From: Isoptericola sediminis
Lineage (GTDB): Bacteria > Actinomycetota > Actinomycetes > Actinomycetales > Cellulomonadaceae
Direction: 5' to 3'
Assembly (NCBI RefSeq): GCF_013085345.1
Contig: NZ_JABFAJ010000003.1
Location: 186,001-250,000 of the forward strand
DNA length: 64,000 nucleotides
This document shows positions 8,236-16,701 of the stretch, in pieces; within the stretch, counting starts at the first letter, position 1; every line of letters begins with the position of its first letter. A program made the position numbers and the translations under genes. Below the pieces are notes generated by a model. The model had not been told where the DNA came from, ran no database searches, and saw only the letters and a list, made by a program, of their open reading frames with translations.

Positions 8236-9183
8236 ATGACTCCGTCGACGATCACAGCACATCTCGGTTCCCTCGACCTCGCGAACGCTCCGCTGGCCCT
8301 CGGCGGCAACGTGTTCGGCTGGACGGCCGACGACGACGCGTCCTTCGGCGTGCTGGACGCCTTCGTCCGGGCCGGTGGGCGGATGGTCGACACCGCCGAC
8401 GCCTACTCCGCCTGGGCACCGGGGCACACCGGCGGCGAGAGCGAGGCCACGATCGGCCGCTGGCTGGAGCGCGGGGGACGCCGCGACGACGTCGTGATCG
8501 CCACCAAGGTCTCCCGGCACCCGGGGTTCCCGGGGCTGTCCGCCGGCAACGTCCGCGCCGCCGCGGAGGCGTCCCTGCAGCGCCTCGGCACCGACCACGT
8601 CGACCTGTACTACGCGCACGCCGACGACCCCGACACCCCGGTCGCCGAGGCCGCCACGGCGTTCTCCCGGCTCGTCGAGGACGGCCTGGTCCGCGAGATC
8701 GGGCTGTCGAACTACACCCCCGAGCGCATCGCCGAGTGGTTCGCCGTCGCCGAGGCCGAGGGGCTGCACCGGCCCGTCGCGCTGCAGCCGCTCTACAACC
8801 TCGTCGAGCGAGGGTTCGAGGGCGCGTCGCGGGACGCCGCGCAGCGTCACGGTCTGGGTGTGCTGCCGTACTCGGCGCTGGCCTCGGGGTTCCTCACGGG
8901 CGCCTACCGTGACGGCGTCGCACCGGACAGCCCGCGGGCCGGGCGCGCGTCGCGCTACCTCGACGAGCGCGGACGGCGTGTGCTGGCCGTGCTGGACGAC
9001 CTCGCCGCCACGCACGACGTGCCGGTGGCCTCGGTGGCCCTCGCCTGGCTGCGCTCGCGGCCGACCGTCGTCGCGCCGATCGCCTCCGCCCGCCACACCG
9101 AGCAGCTCGAGGCCCTGCTGACGTCCATGACGCTCGAGCTCGCACCGGACGAGCTCGAGCACCTCACCGCCGCCTCCGCCTGA
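8236..9183 (+). CDS. Aldo/keto reductase
   Basis: This 315-residue TIM-barrel oxidoreductase uses NADPH to reduce aldehydes or ketones. Catalytic residues fall in the expected order: Asp/Tyr in D-T-A-D-A-Y, Lys in I-A-T-K-V-S, and His in Y-Y-A-H-A-D. The C-terminal P-I-A-S-A-R-H-T-E-Q-L segment is the usual cofactor-binding strand and loop. G-L-S-N-Y-T-P-E-R is the conserved G-x-S-N motif of the YajO/Tas-like branch. GATTGT lies seven bases before the ATG at 8236, a weaker form of the leaderless promoter. The gene is monocistronic between a divergent esterase and a convergent hydrolase. Confidence 0.88.
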   Translation: MTPSTITAHLGSLDLANAPLALGGNVFGWTADDDASFGVLDAFVRAGGRMVDTADAYSAWAPGHTGGESEATIGRWLERGGRRDDVVIATKVSRHPGFPGLSAGNVRAAAEASLQRLGTDHVDLYYAHADDPDTPVAEAATAFSRLVEDGLVREIGLSNYTPERIAEWFAVAEAEGLHRPVALQPLYNLVERGFEGASRDAAQRHGLGVLPYSALASGFLTGAYRDGVAPDSPRAGRASRYLDERGRRVLAVLDDLAATHDVPVASVALAWLRSRPTVVAPIASARHTEQLEALLTSMTLELAPDELEHLTAASA

Positions 9184-9189
9184 GCCCGT

Positions 9190-9918
9190 TCACCGCCGCG
9201 CGTCGAGGTCGCCGAGGAACGCCGCGACGTCAGCCGCGACCCGCTCCGGCCGCTCCCAGAGCACCAGGTGGCCGGTGGCCGCGTAGACGATCCCGCGGGC
9301 GCGCGGGACGGTCGCCAGGATCCGGTCGTGGCTGGGGCCCACGACCTCGTCCAGCTCCCCGCTCAGGACCAGCGTCGGGAGATCGATCGTGCCCGTGAGC
9401 AGGGGCGGCGTCGACTCGGTCAACCCCTGGAGCGACCCCTGCCAGACGTCGGCGCCCAGGTCGGCGGCCTCGGCGGCACGTGCCGTGAGGAAGGCCGGGT
9501 CGATCGCCGTGCCCGTGCCGTACCAGGCCAGGGAGTCCCGGACCCACTCGGGGTCGATCGGGTCGGTGAGCCGGTCGACGTCCTCGGCGAACGGCGGCTT
9601 GCCACGCAGGTCCGCGGGCGCGCCGACCAGGACCAGCCCGTTCAGCAGGTCCGGGCGGTCGACGGCGAGCTGCTGGGCCACGTAGCCGCCGCTGGAGGTC
9701 CCGAGCGCCACGGTGGGTCCGTCCACCGACGCACGGGTCAGGGCGTCGGCGGCGCGGGTGGCCAGGGCAGGGACCGACCAGTCGGTGACGGTCGGGGTGG
9801 ACAGCTCGACGACGAGAGGGGTGACCGCCGGCGGGAGCTGGCGGATCAGGCGCTCGAAGACGCCGCCCGTCTCGCACCAACCCGGCAGCAGGGCGAGCGT
9901 CGTCCGGCGGTGGGCCAT
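9190..9918 (-). CDS. Alpha/beta hydrolase
   Basis: This 242-residue hydrolase has the nucleophile elbow G-T-S-S-G-G at about residues 73-78, an acid in G-E-L-D-E-V-V, and a late His in A-T-G-H-L-V-L-W. This is a normal catalytic triad order for small esterase or lipase-like enzymes. The N-terminal L-L-P-G-W-C-E-T-G segment is the oxyanion loop. No signal peptide is present. The ATG at 9918 has TAGGCT six bases upstream and no ribosome site. It ends seven bases from the convergent aldo/keto reductase. The substrate is unknown. Confidence 0.82.
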   Translation of the reverse strand: MAHRRTTLALLPGWCETGGVFERLIRQLPPAVTPLVVELSTPTVTDWSVPALATRAADALTRASVDGPTVALGTSSGGYVAQQLAVDRPDLLNGLVLVGAPADLRGKPPFAEDVDRLTDPIDPEWVRDSLAWYGTGTAIDPAFLTARAAEAADLGADVWQGSLQGLTESTPPLLTGTIDLPTLVLSGELDEVVGPSHDRILATVPRARGIVYAATGHLVLWERPERVAADVAAFLGDLDARR

Positions 9919-9924
9919 GTCCCG

Positions 9925-9930
9925 AGCCTA
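9925..9930 (-). promoter_or_regulatory. -10 box of leaderless promoter
   Basis: TAGGCT on the minus strand ends six bases before the ATG of the hydrolase at 9918, with no ribosome site between. Confidence 0.6.
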
Positions 9931-10033
9931 TGTCCGCTGCTCGCGTCCCGGTTCTCGGGATGCCGAGCCGGTCCACGGCCACCATCATGGGCGCTGCCGA
10001 CACGACGACCACGACGGGACGGTGAGTGCACGG

Positions 10034-10372
10034 ATGGCTCTGGGGGGACTCGTGGCAGGGATCGCCCTGCTGCTGCTCGGCCTGCGGGGCGCGGCCACCG
10101 CGCTCGCGGTGGCCCGGACACCCGCGATGAGTCTTCCCTTCGAGTCCGGGGTCCTGCCGACCCAGCACGCCGTGTCCCGGTTCCACGTGCGGTGGTACGC
10201 GGTGAGCGTGCTCTTCCTCGCCTTCGACATGGAGATGGTCTTCATGTATCCCTGGGCGGTCGTCGTCGCGCAGATGGGGGCGACGTCCGTCGTGGAGATG
10301 TTCGGGTTCCTGGCGGTGCTGCTGGTCGGTGTGGTCTACGCCTGGCGCGAAGGAGCGCTGCGTTGGGCCTGA
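10034..10372 (+). CDS. nuoA: NADH-quinone oxidoreductase subunit A-like protein (NuoA/ND3)
   Basis: The 112-residue product is the small three-helix membrane subunit at the junction of complex I. The loop motif is P-F-E-S-G-V-L-P, where typical NuoA has Y-E-C-G, so the Glu is kept but the Cys is Ser. The second-helix signature L-A-F-D-M-E-M-V-F-M-Y-P-W-A matches the family's F-D-x-E-x-x-F-L-x-P-W-A, including both acids. ATG 10034 is chosen; a GTG at 10022 is in frame and possible. It is the first gene of an eight-gene operon, and its last codons overlap the TTG start of the next gene. Membrane function without canonical Fe-S partner genes nearby is unusual. Confidence 0.85.
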   Translation: MALGGLVAGIALLLLGLRGAATALAVARTPAMSLPFESGVLPTQHAVSRFHVRWYAVSVLFLAFDMEMVFMYPWAVVVAQMGATSVVEMFGFLAVLLVGVVYAWREGALRWA

Positions 10373-11421
10373 GCGCACGGCTGTGGGGCTTCGCGCTGGG
10401 GCGGCCCCGCGTGCTCGTCGTTGCCCCGGGAGCGACCGCGGCCGGTCAGGAGGTCGAGTCCGCCCTGCTGCGACGGGGGTGGCCGCCGGCACTCTCACCG
10501 GCGGGTGCGGACCTCCTCGTCGTCGTCGGCGATCCCGGTCCCGAGCTCGGCGGCGCCGTCGAGGTGCTCTGGTCGCAGATGCCCGCACCGCGAGCGCGGA
10601 CCCGGGTGGATCGGCCCGCGGAGGTCGGTGCTCGCCTCGACGCCGCCGCGGCGTCGCTGGTGGACCGCGGCGCGCAGCGTCGCTCGGCCGACGCCGACGG
10701 CGACCCGTGGATCGGCCGGGGGACGCAGCCGGACGACCCCGACCACGAGGACCACGACGACCACGAGGACCACGACGACCACGACGACCACGACGAGCAT
10801 GGCCACGGGGGCCACGGGGACATGGAGGTGGCCGGCCTGCCGATGGCGTCCTCGGCCCCAGACCGCGACGGCCTGGAGCTCGAGGCCCTGGACGTCACGC
10901 TGGGTCCCTGGCTGCCCGGGTCCCCGGACGGCCTCGTCGTGCGGGCCACCATGCAGGGTGACGTGCTGAGCGGTGCCGGTGTGCGCTGGGCGGACGGCGT
11001 CACGGCCGCGCCGCGCCCGGCACGGCTGCGTGCCCTGGACGCCGTGTGCCGCGTCCTGGTCCTCGCCGGACCCGAGCGCGACCTGCACCGCGCCCGCCGC
11101 GCCCGGGACGCCGTCGGGCAGCAGCGTCCGTCGGCGTCGGAGCAGGTGAGCCGGCTCGCCCGAGACCTGCGCGGCTCCCGCCGGCTGCGGTGGTCCCTGC
11201 GTGGCCTGCCCGCACCCCAGGGCACGGACGTCCTCGACCGGCTGCACACCTGGTGCGACGTCCTCGACGGCGCCGCCCCGCCCGAGCCGGTGCCGCCCCA
11301 GGCCGTGGCCGCGGCGCTGGAGGGCGCCGAGCTCGCCGCGGCCCGGCTCGCGGTGGCGAGCGTCGATGTGGGGCCGGGGGAGCACGAACCGGCCGCCGAC
11401 GAGGGGGACCGACATGCCTGA
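10363..11421 (+). CDS. His-rich protein with degenerate NuoB-like and NuoD-like regions
   Basis: The 352-residue product sits where nuoB, C and D would normally be. Residues 1-105 resemble the NuoB fold (A-D-L-L-V-V-V-G near 49-56, then V-L-W-S-Q-M-P-A-P near 68-76) but contain none of the four cysteines that bind cluster N2. Residues about 125-152 are an Asp/His repeat. Residues about 153-215 (G-L-P-M-A, then L-G-P-W-L-P and M-Q-G-D-V-L) resemble the N-terminal beta region of NuoD. The remainder is helical. The TTG start at 10363 is supported by AAGGAG seven bases upstream and lies inside the nuoA end; its stop overlaps nuoH. It probably caps the membrane arm without electron transfer. That role is inference. 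Confidence 0.75.
   Translation: MGLSARLWGFALGRPRVLVVAPGATAAGQEVESALLRRGWPPALSPAGADLLVVVGDPGPELGGAVEVLWSQMPAPRARTRVDRPAEVGARLDAAAASLVDRGAQRRSADADGDPWIGRGTQPDDPDHEDHDDHEDHDDHDDHDEHGHGGHGDMEVAGLPMASSAPDRDGLELEALDVTLGPWLPGSPDGLVVRATMQGDVLSGAGVRWADGVTAAPRPARLRALDAVCRVLVLAGPERDLHRARRARDAVGQQRPSASEQVSRLARDLRGSRRLRWSLRGLPAPQGTDVLDRLHTWCDVLDGAAPPEPVPPQAVAAALEGAELAAARLAVASVDVGPGEHEPAADEGDRHA
10738..10815 (+). repeat. Low-complexity GACCAC-type tract encoding Asp/His-rich linker
   Basis: Tandem, slightly varied GACCAC/GACGAC/GAGGAC units inside the NuoB/D-like gene. In frame they encode alternating Asp, Glu and His, then Gly-His. The tract stays in frame and could bind divalent metal. Confidence 0.85.
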
Positions 11422-12358
11422 GACCGTCTGGACCTCGCCGTGGGCGGGACCGGTCGTGGTGGCCGTGGCGCTGCTGCTCGGGCTCGTGCTCGCGGTGATG
11501 GACGCCCTGGCACGCCGCGCCCCGGCGGGCGGGCGCCGCGCGGACGTGCTCGTCGCTCCGGTGCGCGACGGTGCCCGGATGCTGCTCGAACGGCGCGGGA
11601 CGACGATCGCCCCGGACCGGTTGCTCAGCACGGTGGCGGTGCTGGCCGTGCCCGTCCTGGCCCTGATGTCGGCCGCGGTGCTGCCGTTCGGAGGACGCAG
11701 CGTGGTCTCGACGTCGGCGGACCTGGTGTGGTTCAACGCGGCCGAGGCGCTGCTGTGGGCCGCGGTCTGGCTGCTGGGCTGGGGACCCAACGCGGTGCAC
11801 CCCCTGGTGGGCGCCTACCGTTTCCTGGCCCAGGGCCTGGCCTACGAGCTGCCGTTGATGTTCGCGATCATCACGGTCGGGGTGGGCGCGGGCTCGCTGC
11901 GCGCCACCGACGTGGTCGCCGCCCAGGCGGGCGGCGCCTGGTTCCTGTGGACCATGCCGGCGGCGTTCGTCGTCTTCCTGATCGGCGCGGCGGCCTTCGC
12001 CTTCTGGGGGCCGTTCGGCGCCCCCGCCGGGACCGACGTCGCCGGGGGAGTGCTGGCCGAGACCTCCGGCGTCGACCGGCTCCTGGTCCAGGTCGGCCGA
12101 GCGACCTTCCTCGGCGTCGCCGCCGCCACCGCCGCGGCATGGTTCCTCGGGGGCGAGGACGGGCCAGGACTGCCCGGCCCGGTCTGGTACGCCCTGAAGA
12201 CGCTCGCCGTCATGGCTCTGCTGGTCGGGATGGGCCGGCGCTGGCCGGTCGTGCGCCCCGAACGGTTCGCCGACGTCGCCTGGGTGGTGCTGCTGCCGGC
12301 CACCGTCGTGCAGTCCGCCGTGGTGGCGGTGCTCGTGCTGGGAGGTTTCTACCGATGA
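11414..12358 (+). CDS. nuoH: NuoH-like membrane subunit
   Basis: The 314-residue protein is the complex I heel subunit, with about eight membrane helices. The family signature around G-A-Y-R-F-L-A-Q-G-L-A-Y-E-L-P-L (about 135-150) is well kept. The quinone-cavity loop, normally R-x-P-F-D-L-P-E-x-E-S-E-L, here reads P-F-G-A-P-A-G-T-D-V-A-G-G, so the conserved acids are largely missing while the following E-T-S-G is kept. ATG 11414 overlaps the previous stop and its own end overlaps nuoJ by ATGA. The altered loop suggests a changed or lost quinone site. It belongs to the same operon and membrane complex as its neighbours. Confidence 0.9.
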   Translation: MPETVWTSPWAGPVVVAVALLLGLVLAVMDALARRAPAGGRRADVLVAPVRDGARMLLERRGTTIAPDRLLSTVAVLAVPVLALMSAAVLPFGGRSVVSTSADLVWFNAAEALLWAAVWLLGWGPNAVHPLVGAYRFLAQGLAYELPLMFAIITVGVGAGSLRATDVVAAQAGGAWFLWTMPAAFVVFLIGAAAFAFWGPFGAPAGTDVAGGVLAETSGVDRLLVQVGRATFLGVAAATAAAWFLGGEDGPGLPGPVWYALKTLAVMALLVGMGRRWPVVRPERFADVAWVVLLPATVVQSAVVAVLVLGGFYR

Positions 12359-12915
12359 CCGAGCTGCTGGTCCTCGCCGTCCTCGGCGCCGCGGCGGTGT
12401 GCACCGGGGTGCTGGTGTTCGTCGTCGACTCCATGGCGCGCGCGACGTTCTCGCTGCTCGCGTCCTTCCTCGCCACCGGCGTCGCGCTGCTCCTGATGGA
12501 CCTGGCGTACCTCGGGCTGCTGACCATCCTGATGATGACCATCGAGATGGCGATCATGGCGGTGTTCATGATCATGCTGATGATGAACCCCGCCGGGCTC
12601 ATGCCCATGACGATGGTGCACAACACCCGGGGCTCGGTCGTCGTGGGGGTCGTGGCGTTCGTGGTGCTGACGGTCGGGGTGTGGACCGTCGACTGGCCCG
12701 ACCGGCCCGGACCCCGGCCTGCCGACGCCACCGCCCAGGTCGGCGAGGCGATCATGGGGGACTACATGCTCGTGATGATCGTGGTGGGGGTGGTCCTGCT
12801 CGCCACCATGGTCGCGGGCATCGCACTGGCCACGCACCGCGGACGCTACGACCGGTTCGGCCCCGACCTGGACCGCGACCCCGACGACCCCGTGCGCGGA
12901 GGGCTGCCCCGATGA
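12355..12915 (+). CDS. nuoJ: NuoJ-like membrane subunit, methionine-rich
   Basis: This 186-residue protein has five predicted membrane helices. Its position between nuoH and nuoK and its helix pattern identify it as NuoJ/ND6, though the sequence is divergent. The third helix, normally I-L-V-Y-V-G-A-V-M-V-L-F, reads I-L-M-M-T-I-E-M-A-I-M-A-V-F. The flexible Gly region is therefore altered and a membrane Glu is introduced. I count about 18 Met in 186 residues, clustered at residues about 58-85. ATG 12355 overlaps the nuoH stop and the end overlaps the nuoK start, both as ATGA. It would form part of the proton-conducting membrane arm. Confidence 0.85.
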   Translation: MTELLVLAVLGAAAVCTGVLVFVVDSMARATFSLLASFLATGVALLLMDLAYLGLLTILMMTIEMAIMAVFMIMLMMNPAGLMPMTMVHNTRGSVVVGVVAFVVLTVGVWTVDWPDRPGPRPADATAQVGEAIMGDYMLVMIVVGVVLLATMVAGIALATHRGRYDRFGPDLDRDPDDPVRGGLPR

Positions 12916-13226
12916 CCGAGCTCACCCTGCAGGTCGTGCTGACCGTCGCTGCCGCCCTCGTGGGCACCGGCCTGTTCGGCGCGCTGTCCCAGCAGTCGAT
13001 CGTCATGGTCATGATGGGCCTCGAGCTCGTGGTCAACGGCGTCATCCTGGCCGCCGGTGCCGCCTGGGCCTACCTCACCCCGCAGCTGCCCGGGGCGCAG
13101 GTGCTCGTGCTCGTGGCCACCGTCGTCATGGCCGTGGAGATGGCGATGGGTTTCTCCGTCGCCCTGGCGATCTACCGCGCCCGACAGGTCGACACCGTCG
13201 ACGCCGCCGAGGACCTCGCCGGATGA
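12912..13226 (+). CDS. nuoK: NuoK-like membrane subunit
   Basis: The 104-residue, three-helix protein is NuoK/ND4L. Both membrane glutamates important for coupling in the family are kept: Glu in M-M-G-L-E-L-V-V-N (about residue 38) and Glu in V-M-A-V-E-M-A-M-G-F (about residue 77). Length matches the family's roughly 100 residues. It is joined to nuoJ and nuoL by four-base ATGA overlaps, so translation is probably coupled. Unlike nuoH, nuoJ and nuoN in this operon, it shows no obvious loss of key residues. Confidence 0.92.
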   Translation: MTELTLQVVLTVAAALVGTGLFGALSQQSIVMVMMGLELVVNGVILAAGAAWAYLTPQLPGAQVLVLVATVVMAVEMAMGFSVALAIYRARQVDTVDAAEDLAG

Positions 13227-15172
13227 GCGCCGCCCTGCTGCTGGTCGTGCTGCTGCCCGCCGTCGGCGGGGCGGCGCTGCTGCTCGGGCGGCACCGGCTG
13301 GACCGGGTCGCGGCGCCCGCGGCGCTCGGCCTCGGCCTGGTCGGCGCGGCTCTCGCGATCGCGGCCGCGACGGGGCGACCCACCGTCTCGGTCCCGTTCC
13401 TGGGCAGCGGCGCCGCGGCCGTCGCCGACGGAGCGGATCTCGCGCTGGCCGTGGACGGGCTCTCCGCGGTGCTCACGGTGACCGTCGCCGTCGTCGCGCT
13501 GATCGTCACCGTGCACGCCGCCGTCGACCACGAGGCACGCACCTCCCGGGCCCGGTTCTTCGGCTACTGGCTGCTGTTCGTCGCCGCGATGCAGCTGACC
13601 GTCACGGCGACGACCTTCCCGGCGCTGATGCTGGGCTGGGAGGTCATGGGGGCGACCTCCTACGCCCTCATCGGCTTCCGGTGGCGGCTGGCGGGACGGA
13701 CGTCCGCAGGCACGACGGCGCTGCTGACCACCCGGGCCGCCGACCTCGGCCTGTACGTCGCCGCCGGTGCCGTGCTCGCCGGCAGCGGCAGCCTGGGCCT
13801 GTCCGGCCTCGAGGGGCTGCCGGCGCCCTGGGCGGCGGTGGCGACGACCGGCGTCGTCGTCGCCGCGCTCGGCAAGTCGGCCCAGCTGCCGCTGTCCGGC
13901 TGGCTGTCCGCCGCGATGCAGGGTCCCAGCCCGGTCTCGGCGCTGCTGCACTCGGCCACCATGGTCGCGGCCGGCGGCTACCTGCTCCTGCGAGTCGGTC
14001 CCGCGCTGGCCGACGGCGCCGCCCCGGTGGTGGCCTGGGTCGGGGCCGCGACGGCGCTGGCGCTCGGGCTCGTCGCCGTCGCGCAGACCGACCTCAAGCA
14101 GCTGCTGGCCGCGAGCACCGCGGCGCAGATGGGGTTCGTCGTCCTGGCCGCCGGGGCGTGGGCCGCCGGGGCGGGTACCGGGCTGCTCGGTGGCGTCGAG
14201 CACCTGGTGGCGCACGCGGCGGTGAAGGCCGGGCTGTTCGTGGCGGCCGGCATCTGGCTGGGTGCGCTCGGCACGCGGGCGCTGGCCGAGCTGCGCGGCG
14301 CCGGCCGCCGGTACCCGCTCGTCGGGGCCGCGTCGGTCGCCGCGGCGGCGGCCCTGGCCGGTGTCCCGCCGCTGTCGCTGTGGGTGACCAAGGACGAGAT
14401 CCTGGCCGGGGCGGAGGAGGCACACCTGGCCGGCGGCGCCGTGCTGCACGTCGTGGCCCTGGTGGCCGGCGCGCTGTCCGCCGCCTACGCCGCGAAGATC
14501 GTCGCGGTGGTGCTCGCCCCGGGGCACCCTGGCGACGGCTCCCGCGCACCGCGTCCGGCGGTCGCCGCCGCGCTGGCGCTCGCCGCGGCCGCGGTGGGCC
14601 TGGGGGCGTTCGCCCTTCCCGCCGTTCGCGACGGCGTCGCCCGGGTCCTCGGCGCGGAGCCCGGACCCGCCCCCACGCCCGGCGCTCTGGTGCTCTCCGG
14701 CGGGCTCGCCGTCGTCGTGGCGGCCGGGGTGCTGTGGCGCCCCGTCCTGGCACGGGTGGCCGAGCGCGCCCCGCTGACGTCGTGGTGGGCCATGCCCGCG
14801 CTGCTCGTGACGGTCGGCCGCGGTGTCCGCGCCCTGGCGCGCCGGGTCGACCGGGTCGACGACGGTCTGGACCGCCTCGTCCACGCCGTGGCGAGGGCGG
14901 TCCTGCGGCTGGCCGGGCGGGTCGCCGTCCTCGACGACTCCGGGATCCATCGCGCGGTGCGGCGCACCGCCGGGCTCGCGGTGGCCGGTGCCCGCCGTGC
15001 GGCGGTCCTGGACGACCGCCGCGTCGACGGCGCCGTGCGCGACGTCGCCTCCGGCGTGGCACGCGCCGGGCACGCCGCACGGCGCCTGCAGACCGGACTG
15101 CTGCACCAGTACTACGCCCAGGCGGCGGCCGGTCTCGGCCTGCTGCTGCTCCTGCTGCTCCTCGTGAGGTGA
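13223..15172 (+). CDS. nuoL: NuoL-like antiporter subunit
   Basis: The 649-residue protein is the distal Mrp-antiporter-like subunit with the lateral helix. The TM5 Glu is kept in G-W-E-V-M-G (about residue 141) and the TM7 Lys in L-G-K-S-A-Q-L-P-L (about 217). A conserved His is in L-L-H-S-A-T-M-V. The W-L-P-D-A-M-E-G-P stretch of most NuoL proteins here reads W-L-S-A-A-M-Q-G-P, as in more divergent ND5-like proteins. The C-terminal region after the antiporter core (about 500-630) is Arg-rich and longer than usual before a final helix. ATG overlaps the nuoK end by four bases. It should form a proton channel in the membrane complex. Confidence 0.9.
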   Translation: MSAALLLVVLLPAVGGAALLLGRHRLDRVAAPAALGLGLVGAALAIAAATGRPTVSVPFLGSGAAAVADGADLALAVDGLSAVLTVTVAVVALIVTVHAAVDHEARTSRARFFGYWLLFVAAMQLTVTATTFPALMLGWEVMGATSYALIGFRWRLAGRTSAGTTALLTTRAADLGLYVAAGAVLAGSGSLGLSGLEGLPAPWAAVATTGVVVAALGKSAQLPLSGWLSAAMQGPSPVSALLHSATMVAAGGYLLLRVGPALADGAAPVVAWVGAATALALGLVAVAQTDLKQLLAASTAAQMGFVVLAAGAWAAGAGTGLLGGVEHLVAHAAVKAGLFVAAGIWLGALGTRALAELRGAGRRYPLVGAASVAAAAALAGVPPLSLWVTKDEILAGAEEAHLAGGAVLHVVALVAGALSAAYAAKIVAVVLAPGHPGDGSRAPRPAVAAALALAAAAVGLGAFALPAVRDGVARVLGAEPGPAPTPGALVLSGGLAVVVAAGVLWRPVLARVAERAPLTSWWAMPALLVTVGRGVRALARRVDRVDDGLDRLVHAVARAVLRLAGRVAVLDDSGIHRAVRRTAGLAVAGARRAAVLDDRRVDGAVRDVASGVARAGHAARRLQTGLLHQYYAQAAAGLGLLLLLLLLVR

Positions 15173-15176
15173 CCGC

Positions 15177-16694
15177 GTGCTCCTGACCGTTCTCGTCCTG
15201 CTCCCCGCACTGGCCGGGCTCGTCCTCGTGGCGGCGCGGGTGCCGGACCGAGCCGCGTCCTGGGCGTGGGTGGCCACGTCCTCGGTCGTGGTCGGGCTGG
15301 TCGCCTGGCTCTGGTGGGGGTTCGACCCCGGTGGCGGGTTCCAGTACGACGTCAAGCTGCGCTGGATCCCGACGGTCGACGCCTCCTACCACGTGGGCGT
15401 CGACGGGCTGTCGTTGCCGCTGCTGGCCCTGACCGCCGTGCTGTTCTGGTGCTGCGCGGTGTGGTCGCTGCGCGGCACCCCGCGGCCGCGCAGCCACGCG
15501 GCCCTGTTCCTGCTGCTCCAGACGACCTGCCTGGGCACGTTCGCGGCGCTCGACCTGATCCTGTTCTTCCTGTTCTTCGACCTGTCGATCGTGGCGATGT
15601 ACTTCGTCATCGCCGGGTGGGGCCACGGCGACCGCCGCCGCAGCGCCCTGACCTTCTTCCTGTACACGTTCCTGGGATCGCTGGCGCTGCTCCTGGGTTT
15701 CATCGGGCTGTTCCTCGGCAGCGAGCCGCGCACCTTCGACATCGTGCGCCTCGTCGAGGACCCGCCGTGGGCCGGTCAGAGCGGGACCGCGACCTGGGTG
15801 CTGCTCGCCCTCGTCGTGGGGCTCGCGGTCAAGACGCCGCTGGTCCCGTTCCACACGTGGCTGCCGCCCGCGCACACCGACGCCCCGGCGGAGGGGTCCG
15901 CGGTCCTGGCCGGCGTGCTGCTGAAGCTCGGCACCTTCGGGTTCGTGCGGATCGCCATGCCCACGCTGCCGGACGCCTGGCAGCGCTGGGGCACGTGGAT
16001 CGTGGTGATCGGTGTGGTCAGCGTGCTGTGGGGCGCGCTGGTGGCCCTGGCCCAGGACGACCTGAAGCGGATGATCGCCTATACCTCCGTCAACCACATG
16101 GGCTACGTCCTGCTCGGGCTGGGCGCCGTCGGGGTGCTCGCGCGGGACGGCGCGGACGGGTCCGGCCCCGCCGCCGCGGCCGGTGTCGCGGCGACCGGCG
16201 CCGTCGTGCAGATGGTCAGCCACGGCCTGCTCACCGGCGCCCTGTTCCTCGTCGCGGGGATGCTGTGGACGCGCGGCGGGACGTACGCCTTCGCCCGGTG
16301 GGGCGGTCTCGCGCGCGCCCTGCCCGGGTTCGCCGTCCTGTTCGCCGTGGCCGCCTTCGGCTCGCTCGGGCTGCCCGGCCTGTCCGGCTTCGTGGCCGAG
16401 TTCCAGATCTTCGCCGGGTCGCTCGCGGCCGTCCCCGTGGCCGTGGTGGTCGCGGTGGTGGGCATCCTGCTCACCGCCGGCCTGTTCCTGCGGGCGCTGC
16501 AGCGGTTGCTGACCGGAGACCTGCGGGTGCCCGACGGGGTCGACACCGGCGGGCTCGGGGCCGTGACCACCGTCGAACGGGTGGCCGTGGTGCCCCTGCT
16601 CGCGCTCAGCGTCGCCGTCGGGCTGCTGCCCTGGGTGCTCGTCGACGTCGTCGGCCCGGCGGCCGACGGCCTCGTCGCGCTGGTGGCCCGGTGA
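15177..16694 (+). CDS. nuoM: NuoM-like antiporter subunit
   Basis: The 505-residue, roughly 14-helix protein matches NuoM/ND4. Strongly kept segments include V-K-T-P-L-V-P-F-H-T-W-L-P (TM7 Lys, about 220-232) and L-L-K-L-G-T-F-G-F-V-R. The essential TM5 glutamate, normally F-W-E, is replaced by aspartate (L-F-F-D-L-S-I-V, about residue 136). This conservative but unusual change may alter proton pumping. The GTG start at 15177 follows nuoL by four bases and the stop is seven bases before nuoN. Length is normal for the family. It would form the middle proton channel. Confidence 0.9.
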   Translation: MLLTVLVLLPALAGLVLVAARVPDRAASWAWVATSSVVVGLVAWLWWGFDPGGGFQYDVKLRWIPTVDASYHVGVDGLSLPLLALTAVLFWCCAVWSLRGTPRPRSHAALFLLLQTTCLGTFAALDLILFFLFFDLSIVAMYFVIAGWGHGDRRRSALTFFLYTFLGSLALLLGFIGLFLGSEPRTFDIVRLVEDPPWAGQSGTATWVLLALVVGLAVKTPLVPFHTWLPPAHTDAPAEGSAVLAGVLLKLGTFGFVRIAMPTLPDAWQRWGTWIVVIGVVSVLWGALVALAQDDLKRMIAYTSVNHMGYVLLGLGAVGVLARDGADGSGPAAAAGVAATGAVVQMVSHGLLTGALFLVAGMLWTRGGTYAFARWGGLARALPGFAVLFAVAAFGSLGLPGLSGFVAEFQIFAGSLAAVPVAVVVAVVGILLTAGLFLRALQRLLTGDLRVPDGVDTGGLGAVTTVERVAVVPLLALSVAVGLLPWVLVDVVGPAADGLVALVAR

Positions 16695-16701
16695 GGCGCG
16701 G

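Noticed and set aside
10738-10815. CRISPR-like or satellite repeat
   Set aside because: The units are only about six bases long, there are no spacers, and the tract stays in frame within a coding gene as Asp/His codons.
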